DNA from: Nonomuraea thailandensis
GTDB lineage: Bacteria > Actinomycetota > Actinomycetes > Streptosporangiales > Streptosporangiaceae
Assembly: GCF_024172165.1 (NCBI RefSeq)
Contig: NZ_JAMZEB010000002.1
Coordinates: forward strand, 8,468,501 to 8,532,500
Length of the DNA: 64,000 nt
Direction of reading: 5' to 3'
The notes under the pieces are model-generated. The model saw only the letters and a program-made list of their open reading frames with translations. It did no database searches and was not told where the DNA came from. Of the stretch, positions 1 through 8,578 are shown piece after piece. The position numbers were made by a program, and so were the translations under genes. Position 1 is the first letter of the stretch; every line of letters starts with the position of its first letter.

Positions 1-2
1 AG

Positions 3-284
3 TGCGCGCTCGGCATGGTCACCACGACCGACGGCCGGATCAAGGCCCTCGACCTGGTCCTGCTGGAGGACGACAGGCACTTCTTCCCGCTCTACAACGC
101 GGCGGTGACCCTGCGCCGCCCTGTCGCCGACGCGCATCCGGAGATCGCCAGGATCTTCGCGCCGATCAGCGCGAAGCTGACCGACGACGTGATCCGCGCC
201 CTCAACGCCCAGGTGGACGTGGACGGCGACGTGCCCGTGCTGGTGGCCCGCGACTGGCTCCGGTCACAGGGTTTCGTGAAATAG
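3..284 (+). CDS. Glycine betaine/choline ABC transporter substrate-binding protein, C-terminal part
   Basis: The reading frame is open from the window edge, so only the last 93 residues are seen. The text (TDGRIKALDLVLLEDDRHFF, then an LNAQVDVDG stretch and a final ARDWLRSQGF helix) matches the second lobe of OpuAC-type periplasmic binding proteins of the OsmF/ProX class, which bind betaine, choline or similar quaternary amines outside the membrane and hand them to an ABC permease. An internal ATG at 15 is not a plausible start because it lies inside the domain. The rest of the transporter should lie upstream. Family assignment is good; the exact ligand is inference. Confidence 0.82.
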   Translation, partial: CALGMVTTTDGRIKALDLVLLEDDRHFFPLYNAAVTLRRPVADAHPEIARIFAPISAKLTDDVIRALNAQVDVDGDVPVLVARDWLRSQGFVK

Positions 285-324
285 CTGACGTTAGGCATAC
301 CCGGCCAGGGGCAGGCCGCTGGAC

Positions 325-1176
325 ATGTCGCAAACACCACCACCCCAGAACCAGCCCTATCCGGGCCACACCGGCGAGATGGCCCCCGAGCCGCGCGACG
401 AGATGCGCGACTACGTGGGCCGTGACCTGCTCAGCGGCAAGAAGGCGCTGATCACCGGCGGCGACTCGGGCATCGGCCGGGCCGTCGCGGTGGCGTTCGC
501 CAAGGAGGGCGCGGACGTCGCGATCGCCTACCTGAGCGAGCACGAGGACGCCGCGCACACCCGCAAGCTGGTCGAGGAGGCCGGGCGGCGCTGCGTGCTG
601 CTGCCCGGCGACCTGGGCGACCGCGCCCACTGCGCCTCGGTGGTGGAGCAGGCGGTGTCCGAGCTGGGCGGCCTGGACGTGCTGGTGAACAACGTGGCCT
701 ACCAGGAGCCCGTGAGCGGCCTGGAGGAGCTGGACGACGAGCAGTGGCAGCACACGTTCGCGGTCAACATCCACAGCTACTACCGCGTCACGAAGGCCGC
801 GCTCCCGCATCTGCGCGAGGGCTCGGCCATCGTGAACACCTCCTCGATCAACGGCCTGCGCGGCAACAAGTCGCTCATCGACTACGCCGCCACCAAGGGC
901 GCCATCAACGCCTTCACCTACTCCATGGCCCAGAACCTGGTCGAGCGCGGCATCCGGATCAACGCCGTCGCCCCGGGACCGGTGTGGACGCCGCTGATCC
1001 CGGCGACCATGCCCGAGGAGAAGGTGGAGAAGTTCGGCGAGCACGTGCCGATGGGGCGGCCGGCCGATCCGGACGAGATCGCCCCTTCGTACGTGTTCTT
1101 CGCCTCGAACCGGCTGTCGTCGTACTACACGGGCGAGGTGCTCGCCCCGATCGGCGGCGAGACGCTGCCGGGTTAG
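325..1176 (+). CDS. SDR-family NAD(P)-dependent oxidoreductase (YghA/stress-protein-39 type)
   Basis: The 283-residue protein has a proline-rich N-terminal extension (about residues 1-35), then a Rossmann fold with the TGGDSGIGR cofactor motif near residue 48, the NNVAYQ strand and the YAATKGA active site (Tyr-x3-Lys). The extension with MAPEPRDEM-type text is typical of the YghA/general-stress-protein-39 subgroup rather than of FabG. Substrate is not deducible. It follows the betaine transporter by 40 nt, so both may belong to an osmotic-stress group; that link is inference. The start is the first ATG in frame; a purine-rich AGGGG lies about 13 nt upstream. Confidence 0.9.
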   Translation: MSQTPPPQNQPYPGHTGEMAPEPRDEMRDYVGRDLLSGKKALITGGDSGIGRAVAVAFAKEGADVAIAYLSEHEDAAHTRKLVEEAGRRCVLLPGDLGDRAHCASVVEQAVSELGGLDVLVNNVAYQEPVSGLEELDDEQWQHTFAVNIHSYYRVTKAALPHLREGSAIVNTSSINGLRGNKSLIDYAATKGAINAFTYSMAQNLVERGIRINAVAPGPVWTPLIPATMPEEKVEKFGEHVPMGRPADPDEIAPSYVFFASNRLSSYYTGEVLAPIGGETLPG

Positions 1177-1345
1177 GCCCGGCCCGCGTCCTTGATGGAC
1201 ACGATCGAGGCGGTCCGGAACTTCTTGTGGCCCTTGCCGTCACCGCCGACGGTGGCCGTGGCACCCCCCGGTGGACGTCCGCGGCGGCCGGGGTGGCGGC
1301 GAGCCCTATGACGACGACGGCCGCCGCACGAGTGCTGATCAACAC
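1173..1345 (-). pseudogene. Small secreted peptide gene with a one-base frameshift in a G6 run
   Basis: A GTG at 1345, preceded by a GAGAGG ribosome site, opens a clear Sec signal peptide (MLISTRAAAVVVIGLAA, TPAAA) and then runs into nonsense. In the adjacent frame the text continues as GGATATVGGDGKGHKKF and ends ...SIKDAGRA at a TAA (1173-1175). The two frames join at a run of six G; one more G would give a 57-residue preprotein with a mature peptide of about 35 residues. The stop overlaps the convergent SDR stop. It is either a true frameshift or a base lost in the homopolymer during sequencing. I do not recognise the peptide family. Confidence 0.5.
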
Positions 1346-1485
1346 GAGAGATCCTCTCTGCTGGTGGTCGTGGGAGGCGTCCCGGCGCCACTGCCGCGCC
1401 GGGCCACCTGTCACGCTGCCACCGGAAGAGCCGGAAACCACGTCATCTTTGTCCAGGCCTGCGGCTTCGGACATTGGACAATGCG

Positions 1486-3030
<1,545 letters not shown>

Positions 3031-3035
3031 CGCGC

Positions 3036-3126
3036 AAACTCCCTTCGCCGGCATTATCCGGAGCAGGTTCTGGCGGTCGGCGGCTGTCAGCCGTCCTCTC
3101 AGCCCGGTCCACACCGGGCTCCCGCG
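3036..3126 (-). promoter_or_regulatory. TPP riboswitch (THI element) of thiC
   Basis: Read on the minus strand, the leader shows the conserved THI-box parts in order: an outer stem beginning CGCGGGAGCCCGG, the CTGAGAGG core (complement of 3095-3102), a variable P3 arm GACGGCTGACAGCCG, GAACCTGCTCCGGATAATG and GCCGGCGAAGGGAG. The last segment is both the 3' strand of P1 and the thiC Shine-Dalgarno (complement of 3039-3046), eight bases before the ATG. Ligand binding would therefore hide the ribosome site, which argues for translational control. Confidence 0.95.
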
Positions 3127-3225
3127 TTGGACGGCGAAGATCGTACCCACGCCCTGCCCCGCCCGAAACCTCGCCGCGGAGGTTTGGCGATCGCCGTGAG
3201 CGGTACGGTCCCCATCAGGGGAAAC

Positions 3226-3576
3226 ATGAAGAGATTCGCCGCTGTCGCAGGACTACTCGTCGTGATGGCCGCGTCCGGCGCCACCGCAGCCGCCGGGGAC
3301 GGCATGGATCAGCACGAAGTCAGCCAGGAACAGTACGACACTCTGATCGCCCAGTGCCGCTACTCCGACACGGGGAAGGCGAAGTGCCGTGCGGCGGTCA
3401 AGCGCATGTACCGCGTCGGCAGCACCGACCCGACGCTCGACTGCCGGACGTACTCCGGCGTGACCGTCTGCGGCACGCTCAAGCTCAGCAAGGCCGAGCG
3501 CAGGTGCGCCCGCGACTCCGAGGCACAGGGGGTGGCGTTCCGCCGGGCCGAGGTGGAATGTTACGCGCTGTCATGA
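3226..3576 (+). CDS. Small secreted cysteine-containing protein, unknown
   Basis: The 116-residue product starts with a Sec signal peptide (MKRFAAVAGLLVVMAASGAT, cleavage about residue 23). The mature part has six cysteines (CRYS, KCRA, DCRTY, TVCG, RRCAR, VECYALS), enough for three disulfides, and no family I recognise. AGGGGAAAC gives a good ribosome site just before the ATG. The stop overlaps the start of the universal stress protein gene (ATGA), so the two are co-translated. Function unknown. Confidence 0.75.
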   Translation: MKRFAAVAGLLVVMAASGATAAAGDGMDQHEVSQEQYDTLIAQCRYSDTGKAKCRAAVKRMYRVGSTDPTLDCRTYSGVTVCGTLKLSKAERRCARDSEAQGVAFRRAEVECYALS

Positions 3577-4403
3577 TCATCGTAGGAGTGGACGGCTCCC
3601 GTACGGGGCTGGAGGCCGCCGGCTGGGCCGCCGCCGAGGCCGAGCTGCGGCAGCAGCCGCTGACCGTGGCGCACGCCGTGCCGAAGTGGGTGTGCGAGGG
3701 CGCCGTCCGCTACGCCGAGGTGGCCCAGTGGATGCGTGACGGCGCCGAGACCGTCCTCACCGCCGCCTGCGACCGCGCGCACCGCGTGTGGCCGCAGGTG
3801 CGCATGGAGCGCGTGTTGCTTCCGGGGGACCCCCGCACGGCGCTGGTCAAGGCGTCCGAGGACGCCCAGCTGCTGGTCGTGGGGAGCCGCGGGGTCGGCG
3901 GGGTGCGGGGCCTGCTGATCGGGTCGGTCGCGTACGGGGTGGCGGCGCACGCCCGTACGGACGTCGTCCTGATCCATGAGCCGCCCGCGTCCCCGCGCGG
4001 GGAGATCGTGGCCGGGACCGACGGCTCACCGTGCGCCGCGCGGGCGCTCGAGTTCGCCTTCGCCGAGGCCGAGCTGCGCGGCGCGCGGCTGCGTGCCGTA
4101 CGGGCCTGGGCCTGGCCCCATCCCGGCGGCTTCGAGCCGGCCTCCCGCGAGAGCGAGCAGGACACGCTGCGCAACCTGAAGGAGTCGCTGACCGGGCACC
4201 GCGAGCGGCATCCGGGGGTGCACGTCATCGCGGAGGTCGTGCACGGTCATCCGGTGGAGGTGCTGAAGGAGACCTCCGCCCGCGCCGACCTGCTGGTGGT
4301 GGGGTCCCGGGGGCACGGGCAGCTCGCGGGGATGCTCATCGGCTCGATCAGCCAGGCCCTCCTGCACCACGCGCCGTGCCCGCTGGCGGTGATACGCGGC
4401 TGA
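3573..4403 (+). CDS. Tandem-domain universal stress protein (UspA family)
   Basis: Two Usp domains lie in one 276-residue chain. Each begins with the nucleotide-site strand (MIIVGVDGSRTG at residue 1; IVAGTDGSPCAA near 145) and ends with the ATP-binding GxRGxGx9GS loop (VGSRGVGGVRGLLIGSVAYG, and VGSRGHGQLAGMLIGSISQA). Such proteins are cytosolic ATP-binding stress factors in actinobacteria, often induced by dormancy or hypoxia. The start overlaps the preceding gene stop by ATGA, and no independent ribosome site is seen, so translational coupling is likely. Confidence 0.93.
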   Translation: MIIVGVDGSRTGLEAAGWAAAEAELRQQPLTVAHAVPKWVCEGAVRYAEVAQWMRDGAETVLTAACDRAHRVWPQVRMERVLLPGDPRTALVKASEDAQLLVVGSRGVGGVRGLLIGSVAYGVAAHARTDVVLIHEPPASPRGEIVAGTDGSPCAARALEFAFAEAELRGARLRAVRAWAWPHPGGFEPASRESEQDTLRNLKESLTGHRERHPGVHVIAEVVHGHPVEVLKETSARADLLVVGSRGHGQLAGMLIGSISQALLHHAPCPLAVIRG

Positions 4404-4511
4404 AAGTTACATCCGTACTCCCAGGTCAGCACCGCGCCATGATCGTCGTGCTTCCCGGCGCCGAGCCGCCGCTCCTACGATCTGCGCAGGCTTACGACGG
4501 GAGAGCACACG

Positions 4512-5561
4512 ATGCGCAGCAAGACCGGCTCCGTGCTGGCCGCGCTCGCGGCCCTGGCCGCGGCGGTGTTATTCGCCACCGCCACGGCCACGGCCAGCGC
4601 CGCCCCCATCAGGATCATGCCCCTGGGCGACTCCATCACCGGATCCCCCGGCTGCTGGCGGGCCCTGCTCTGGAACCGCCTCCAGAACGCCGGCCACACG
4701 AACATCGACTTCGTCGGCACCCTCCCGCCGCAGGGCTGCGGGGTGGCCCACGACGGCGACAACGAGGGGCACGGCGGCTACCTGGCCACCAACGTGGCGA
4801 GCCAGAACCTGTTGCCCGGCTGGCTCTCCGCCACCCGGCCCGACATCGTGCTGATGCACTTCGGCACCAACGACGTGTGGAGCAACATCGCGCCGGCGAC
4901 GATCCTCGGCGCCTTCACCACGCTGGTGAACCAGATGCGGTCCAGCAACCCCAACATGAAGATCCTCGTCGCCAAGATCATCCCGATGAACCCGTCCACC
5001 TGCGCCGAGTGCGCCCAGCGCACCGTGAACTTCAACAACGCCATCCCCGCCTGGGCCGCCGCGACCACCACCCCGCAGTCGCCGATCACCGTGGTGGACC
5101 AGTGGACGGGCTTCAGCACGGGCAGCGACACCTACGACGGGGTGCACCCGAACGCCTCGGGTGATCAGAAGATGTCCGACAAGTGGTATCCCGCGCTGGT
5201 GGACGCGCTGGCCGGCGGCGGCACCGCCACACCCACCGTCACCACCACCACGCCCCCGCCGCCCGGCGGGTGCGCGGCCGCGTACAAGATCACCGGGCAG
5301 TGGCAGGGCGGCTTCCAGGGCGAGGTCACCGTCACGAACACCGCGACCACGTCGAGGCCCGCGTGGACCGTGGCGTGGACGTTCACCGGCGGTCAGCAGA
5401 TCACCCAGCTCTGGGGCGGCACGCTGAGCGCGAGCGGGTCCGCGGTGACCGTGCGCAACGCCTCGTGGAACGGCCTGCTAGCACCCGGGGCCTCCACGAC
5501 GTTCGGCTTCCTGGGGTCGTGGAACGGCGCCAACACCGCGCCGGCCCCTAGTTGCTCGTGA
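4512..5561 (+). CDS. Secreted SGNH-hydrolase/acetyl esterase with C-terminal CBM2
   Basis: Residues 1-31 are a Sec signal peptide. The catalytic domain has the SGNH blocks: GDSIT (Ser41 nucleophile), a Gly in GHGGY, GTND (118-121) and DGVHPN (Asp209/His212), which fits carbohydrate esterase family 3, i.e. removal of acetyl groups from xylan. A Thr/Pro linker (about 237-255) leads to a cellulose-binding CBM2 domain bounded by Cys residues and holding exposed Trp (ITGQWQGGF, TVAWTFTGGQ, NASWNG). It should act outside the cell on plant polysaccharide. A TACGAT -10 box and GGGAG ribosome site precede the ATG. Exact substrate is inference. Confidence 0.92.
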   Translation: MRSKTGSVLAALAALAAAVLFATATATASAAPIRIMPLGDSITGSPGCWRALLWNRLQNAGHTNIDFVGTLPPQGCGVAHDGDNEGHGGYLATNVASQNLLPGWLSATRPDIVLMHFGTNDVWSNIAPATILGAFTTLVNQMRSSNPNMKILVAKIIPMNPSTCAECAQRTVNFNNAIPAWAAATTTPQSPITVVDQWTGFSTGSDTYDGVHPNASGDQKMSDKWYPALVDALAGGGTATPTVTTTTPPPPGGCAAAYKITGQWQGGFQGEVTVTNTATTSRPAWTVAWTFTGGQQITQLWGGTLSASGSAVTVRNASWNGLLAPGASTTFGFLGSWNGANTAPAPSCS

Positions 5562-5701
5562 TGGGCGCCAGGCGGGGCGCCGCCAGCCGTACGTAGTCGG
5601 CGGTGGCCAGCGCCACGGAGCGGTCGAGCCTGCCAGGTCCGCTTCTTGCCGACCTTCACCATCACGATCAGGCGCTCGTAGGCGGCGTACGGCTCACCCG
5701 T
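5549..5701 (-). pseudogene. C-terminal remnant of an unknown gene, frameshifted
   Basis: Directly after the AIM24 stop, the minus strand reads coding-like text (GEPYAAYERLIVMVKVGKK, RTW) with strong GC3, then continues in another frame as GRLDRSVALATADYVRLAA and PRLAPITSN before a TAG at 5549. A one-base indel joins the two. No start codon is available upstream because AIM24 ends there. I read it as a decayed gene tail; it overlaps the last codons of the esterase. The family is not recognised. Confidence 0.35.
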
Positions 5702-6370
5702 CTACCTGGACGCCTGCACCACCGGCACCCCTTCACTGGCCTGCACCAGCACGAACCCCTGCCCCCTGAACGCGAGCTGCATGGCCTCCCCGCTCCCCCG
5801 CCCGATCAAGGCCCCCACCTTCATCGTCCGGTTGACCCCCACCTGCAGCCCCGCGCTCCAGCACACCGCGGACTGCCCGTCCGCGAACGTCGGCATCCGC
5901 GCCACGTCCAGCAGCACCGGCGTGCCGTGCGTGGTCACCGCCACCCACCCCGTGCCCGTCACCGTGGTGTTGAACAGCCCGCCGGCCGCCACCCCCGCCC
6001 CCTGCACGCGCTGGATGTCCCAGGTGAGCTGCGGCTGGAAGGCCAGCAGGTTGCGCCCGTTGACCGTGATCCCCTCGTTCTCCAGGTAGAACAGGTGGAT
6101 GTCGTCGGCGTTGTCGGCCAGGTAGAGCAGGCCCTCACCGCGCACCCGCATCAGCGAGGCGCCCTCGCCCGTCATGGCCTTCTTGAACATCTTCCCGAGG
6201 CCGCCCGAGCCCTCGTAGTCGAAGTCCATCTGACCCTGGAAGGCGACCATGGAACCCTGCTTGGCCAGCACCTCGTGGGGGAGCTGGACCCGCAACATCT
6301 TGCCGTTCTCCAGCGCGAACCCCGGGGGCAGCTGCTGGGGGTTCAGATTTCCGAAAATGGAGCTACGCAC
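5702..6370 (-). CDS. AIM24 family protein
   Basis: This 222-residue all-beta protein matches the AIM24/TRAP-like fold family: MLRVQLPHEVLAKQGSMVAF, YEGSGGLGKMFKKAMTGEG and the repeated glycine-rich beta turns. Bacterial members are cytosolic or membrane-associated proteins of uncertain role; the yeast homolog sits in mitochondria. The start is a GTG at 6370 with GAAAGG eight or nine bases upstream. The N-terminus (MRSSIFGNLNPQQLPPGF) fits actinobacterial homologs. No operon partner is intact: the text downstream is a gene remnant. Confidence 0.88.
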   Translation of the reverse strand: MRSSIFGNLNPQQLPPGFALENGKMLRVQLPHEVLAKQGSMVAFQGQMDFDYEGSGGLGKMFKKAMTGEGASLMRVRGEGLLYLADNADDIHLFYLENEGITVNGRNLLAFQPQLTWDIQRVQGAGVAAGGLFNTTVTGTGWVAVTTHGTPVLLDVARMPTFADGQSAVCWSAGLQVGVNRTMKVGALIGRGSGEAMQLAFRGQGFVLVQASEGVPVVQASR

Positions 6371-6580
6371 GTTTCAACCCTTTCCTGGCTGTGACTCTCG
6401 GGGCCGGCTGCTTCGTGCCGACGACTGCCGGCCGATCGGCGTACGCGCTGGTCCGGTGGCACAGGACGGGGAGTCCTGCTCACAGCATCGTCGCGCCGCC
6501 CTCGCCGAGAGCGATATGAGCCAATCCAACCAGGTTCGCCGCTACCCCCGCCAGAAACCCGATCCCCCTCCGGGAGGACC

Positions 6581-6967
6581 TCAGCCCTGGGACCCGGCCG
6601 CCAGATCCCGCACGACCTGAATCAACTCGGCAGGATCGAACGGCTTGGTGAGATACGCGTCCACCCCGATCCCCCGCCCCCTCACCTTGTCGTCATCCTG
6701 CGCCCGCGCCGTGATCAGCACGACCTTGATGTGACTGGTGGCCTCCTCCGCCCGCAACCGCTGCGCCGTCGTCCACCCGTCCAGGAACGGCATCATCACG
6801 TCGAGCGTGATGACGTCGGGCATGACGTCGAGCACCCGCTCCAGACAATCCTGCCCATCGGTGGCGGTCACGACCTCGAACCCCTCCAGGTTCAGGTTGA
6901 CCGCGATGAGCTGCCGGATGACCTCGTCATCGTCTACGACCAGTACTTTCCCAAGAACGTCACCCAC
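6581..6967 (-). CDS. Single-domain response regulator (REC only)
   Basis: The 128-residue protein is a CheY-like receiver: VLVVDDDEV acidic pocket, phospho-acceptor Asp in VITLDVMMPFLDGW (about residue 57), LITARA and the conserved Lys of YLTKPF. No output domain follows. I start it at the GTG at 6967 (VGDVLGKVLVVD), which gives a normal family length; the open frame extends about 36 residues further up without homology. No histidine kinase is adjacent, so the partner is elsewhere. Confidence 0.88.
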   Translation of the reverse strand: MGDVLGKVLVVDDDEVIRQLIAVNLNLEGFEVVTATDGQDCLERVLDVMPDVITLDVMMPFLDGWTTAQRLRAEEATSHIKVVLITARAQDDDKVRGRGIGVDAYLTKPFDPAELIQVVRDLAAGSQG

Positions 6968-7082
6968 GCGCGCAAAGCTAACGGGTAGCGGGCCGGTCAC
7001 GAGCGGTTTCGCCGGAAGTGTTCGCGAGGCTTTATCCGGTGCCGAGTGGTGGTCAGATGCTGGTAGCCTTAACACTCGTTGA

Positions 7083-7154
7083 GCCCCCTTAGCTCAGGGG
7101 ATAGAGCACCGGCCTCCGGAGCCGGGTGCGCAGGTTCGAATCCTGCAGGGGGCA
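7083..7154 (+). tRNA. tRNA-Arg (anticodon CCG)
   Basis: The 72-nt cloverleaf is complete. Acceptor GCCCCCT pairs with AGGGGGC, the D arm is GCTC/GAGC, and the anticodon stem CCGGC/GCCGG holds the loop CTCCGGA with anticodon CCG. The T arm GCAGG-TTCGAAT-CCTGC is canonical, and the discriminator base is A. CCA is not encoded. A hairpin follows 27 nt downstream. Confidence 0.96.
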
Positions 7155-7180
7155 CACAGGTCAAGGGAACCATCTTCGGT

Positions 7181-7208
7181 CGCCGGTCCTCCTTCAGGAG
7201 GGTCGGCG
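7181..7208 (+). terminator. Probable terminator hairpin after tRNA-Arg
   Basis: CGCCG-gt-CCTCC-ttca-GGAGG-gt-CGGCG forms a two-part GC stem with a four-base loop, followed by a T-rich ATTGTGTTTGTC. It lies 27 nt after the tRNA. Confidence 0.55.
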
Positions 7209-7209
7209 A

Positions 7210-7660
7210 TTGTGTTTGTCAGGGCCTTGATCGGTGGCGAGTCGTCCTTCTTGCCGCTGATGCGGATGAGAACTTCGTGGGTGCCGACTCGGTGACGGAG
7301 TTCGAGGTTGAACAGGTCTCCTTCAACCGCTCTGCCTGGACGTCTTCCTTCGGCGGCTCCTGACGGCGCAACTGGGTCCGCAGAACGCTGAATCGCCGCG
7401 GGCTGCAGACTCGGGCGGCGAAGAAGTCGTGCACGACATCGGCGAGATCGTCTTCGCGGATCCACAGGCTCTCGGGGTGGTCGGCGACCAGTCGCGGCGG
7501 TCCTTGTGGTGGCGCATGGCCGGCTCGCAGGCGTAGTACGAGACCTTGCGGCGTTCGGCCTGAGGGTGATCGCTGGGTCCCGGCGCGGACCTTTGGCTGT
7601 CCCACAGCCGGGACACGCCATCCGGGCCCCTCGGACGTGACCTGCGCCACGATCACCCTG
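7210..7660 (-). pseudogene. Decayed serine recombinase, C-terminal fragment
   Basis: Three frames of the minus strand each carry part of the C-terminal half of an actinomycete resolvase/recombinase-family protein. In order they are: zinc-ribbon text KVSYYACEPAMRHH; then DHPESLWIREDDLADVV and FFAARVCSPRRFSVLRTQL, which matches the region after the zinc ribbon (family text DHP-x-xVYVRED...); then DLFNLELRHRVGTHEVLIRI. At least two frameshifts separate them, and the N-terminal catalytic domain is missing. The remnant abuts tRNA-Arg, so it looks like the relic of an integrated element. Family assignment rests on my recall of recombinase C-termini. Confidence 0.55.
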
Positions 7661-7738
7661 GCCTGGACCGTACGCTGCCAACGCCATCCGCCCCGGCACC
7701 GTCCGCAGACCTGGGCCGGCGGGAGGGCGGATGACTCG

Positions 7739-8182
7739 CTACATCGGAGTGCCGGTCCCGCTCAGCCAGCGGCCGTAGAGGGTGCTGGTGACTCGGCAGC
7801 GACCGGCGTAACAGACGTAGCTCACCTTGATGCTCCGGTGCCGATAGATCGTCGGATTGAACTTGCGGATGATGCGTCCGTGCGTGCAGACGTCGTACAC
7901 CTTGGCCTGACGGACACCGTTCTGGTTGTAGATCTTCGTCATGCTGCTCGACGTCGTCTCGGTCCGCTTCAGCCGCTTGACGCTGTGCGTGTTCGGGTCG
8001 TAGGTCCGCGTCCCGAGGTAGTTCTTCCACACCCCACCACACTGACCCCTGGTCTGCGACCAGTAGAGGTAGGGCCTGATCGTGTCGGCACCGGCGGTCG
8101 ACATCCCGCTGCCGAGGACCACTGTCCCCGAAGCGAGCATCACCGACGCCATGAACCACGCGAGCCGTTGTCCTTTGCGCAT
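7739..8182 (-). CDS. Secreted basic protein with four cysteines, unknown
   Basis: The 147-residue product has a signal peptide (MRKGQRLAWFMASVMLASGT, cleavage after ...STAGA about residue 32). The mature part is basic, rich in Arg, Lys, Tyr and Thr, with cysteines at CGGVW, VCTHG, VCYAG and GRCRV. Ribosome site GGAAGG stands close before the ATG at 8182. Codon use is less GC3-biased than in neighbours, and it lies next to the recombinase relic, so it may be acquired. Family not recognised. Confidence 0.68.
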   Translation of the reverse strand: MRKGQRLAWFMASVMLASGTVVLGSGMSTAGADTIRPYLYWSQTRGQCGGVWKNYLGTRTYDPNTHSVKRLKRTETTSSSMTKIYNQNGVRQAKVYDVCTHGRIIRKFNPTIYRHRSIKVSYVCYAGRCRVTSTLYGRWLSGTGTPM

Positions 8183-8578
8183 GAACCTTCCCATCTCCGG
8201 TGTCGGAGCAACCAGTGGAGCCCAGCACGGTCGGCTGAGTGACCGTGTGCCACAGTGCCGTAGGGCGGTATACGCACAGAACATCTTCGGAACACGTGAC
8301 GCCGCCTGCCCCGGCGAACAGCCTCGGCACCGAGCCGCCGCCCTCGCGGGGCCGTGGTACTCGGTGCGGCCGGGCAGGCGCATCCTGCTCCCGGGAAAAA
8401 GGAGATGCCTCGGCTCTCGCCTGCCGCAGCGCACGCAACCGCTGCCCGGACGTCCCCTCGGCCACCGCACCTCCCGCACGTTCTCACCTGTACGGGCCGC
8501 CCCAGCCGCGGATGCCGTGACATCGCCGCCTTCTTGCAGTTAGATGTGCGGTGATCAAGAAGTAGGCAGGAGCGGTGG
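8183..8578. other. Intergenic stretch between divergent genes
   Basis: The 396 bases between the secreted protein and the LuxR regulator contain no reading frame with convincing codon bias. They must carry both promoters. No strong dyad was found, and the purine stretch GGGAAAAAGGAGA near 8393 has no gene after it. Confidence 0.5.

Noticed and set aside
6517..6621. 34-codon frame MSQSNQVRRYPRQK... between AIM24 and the response regulator
   Set aside because: It overlaps the response-regulator end, has mixed third positions and no clear ribosome site.
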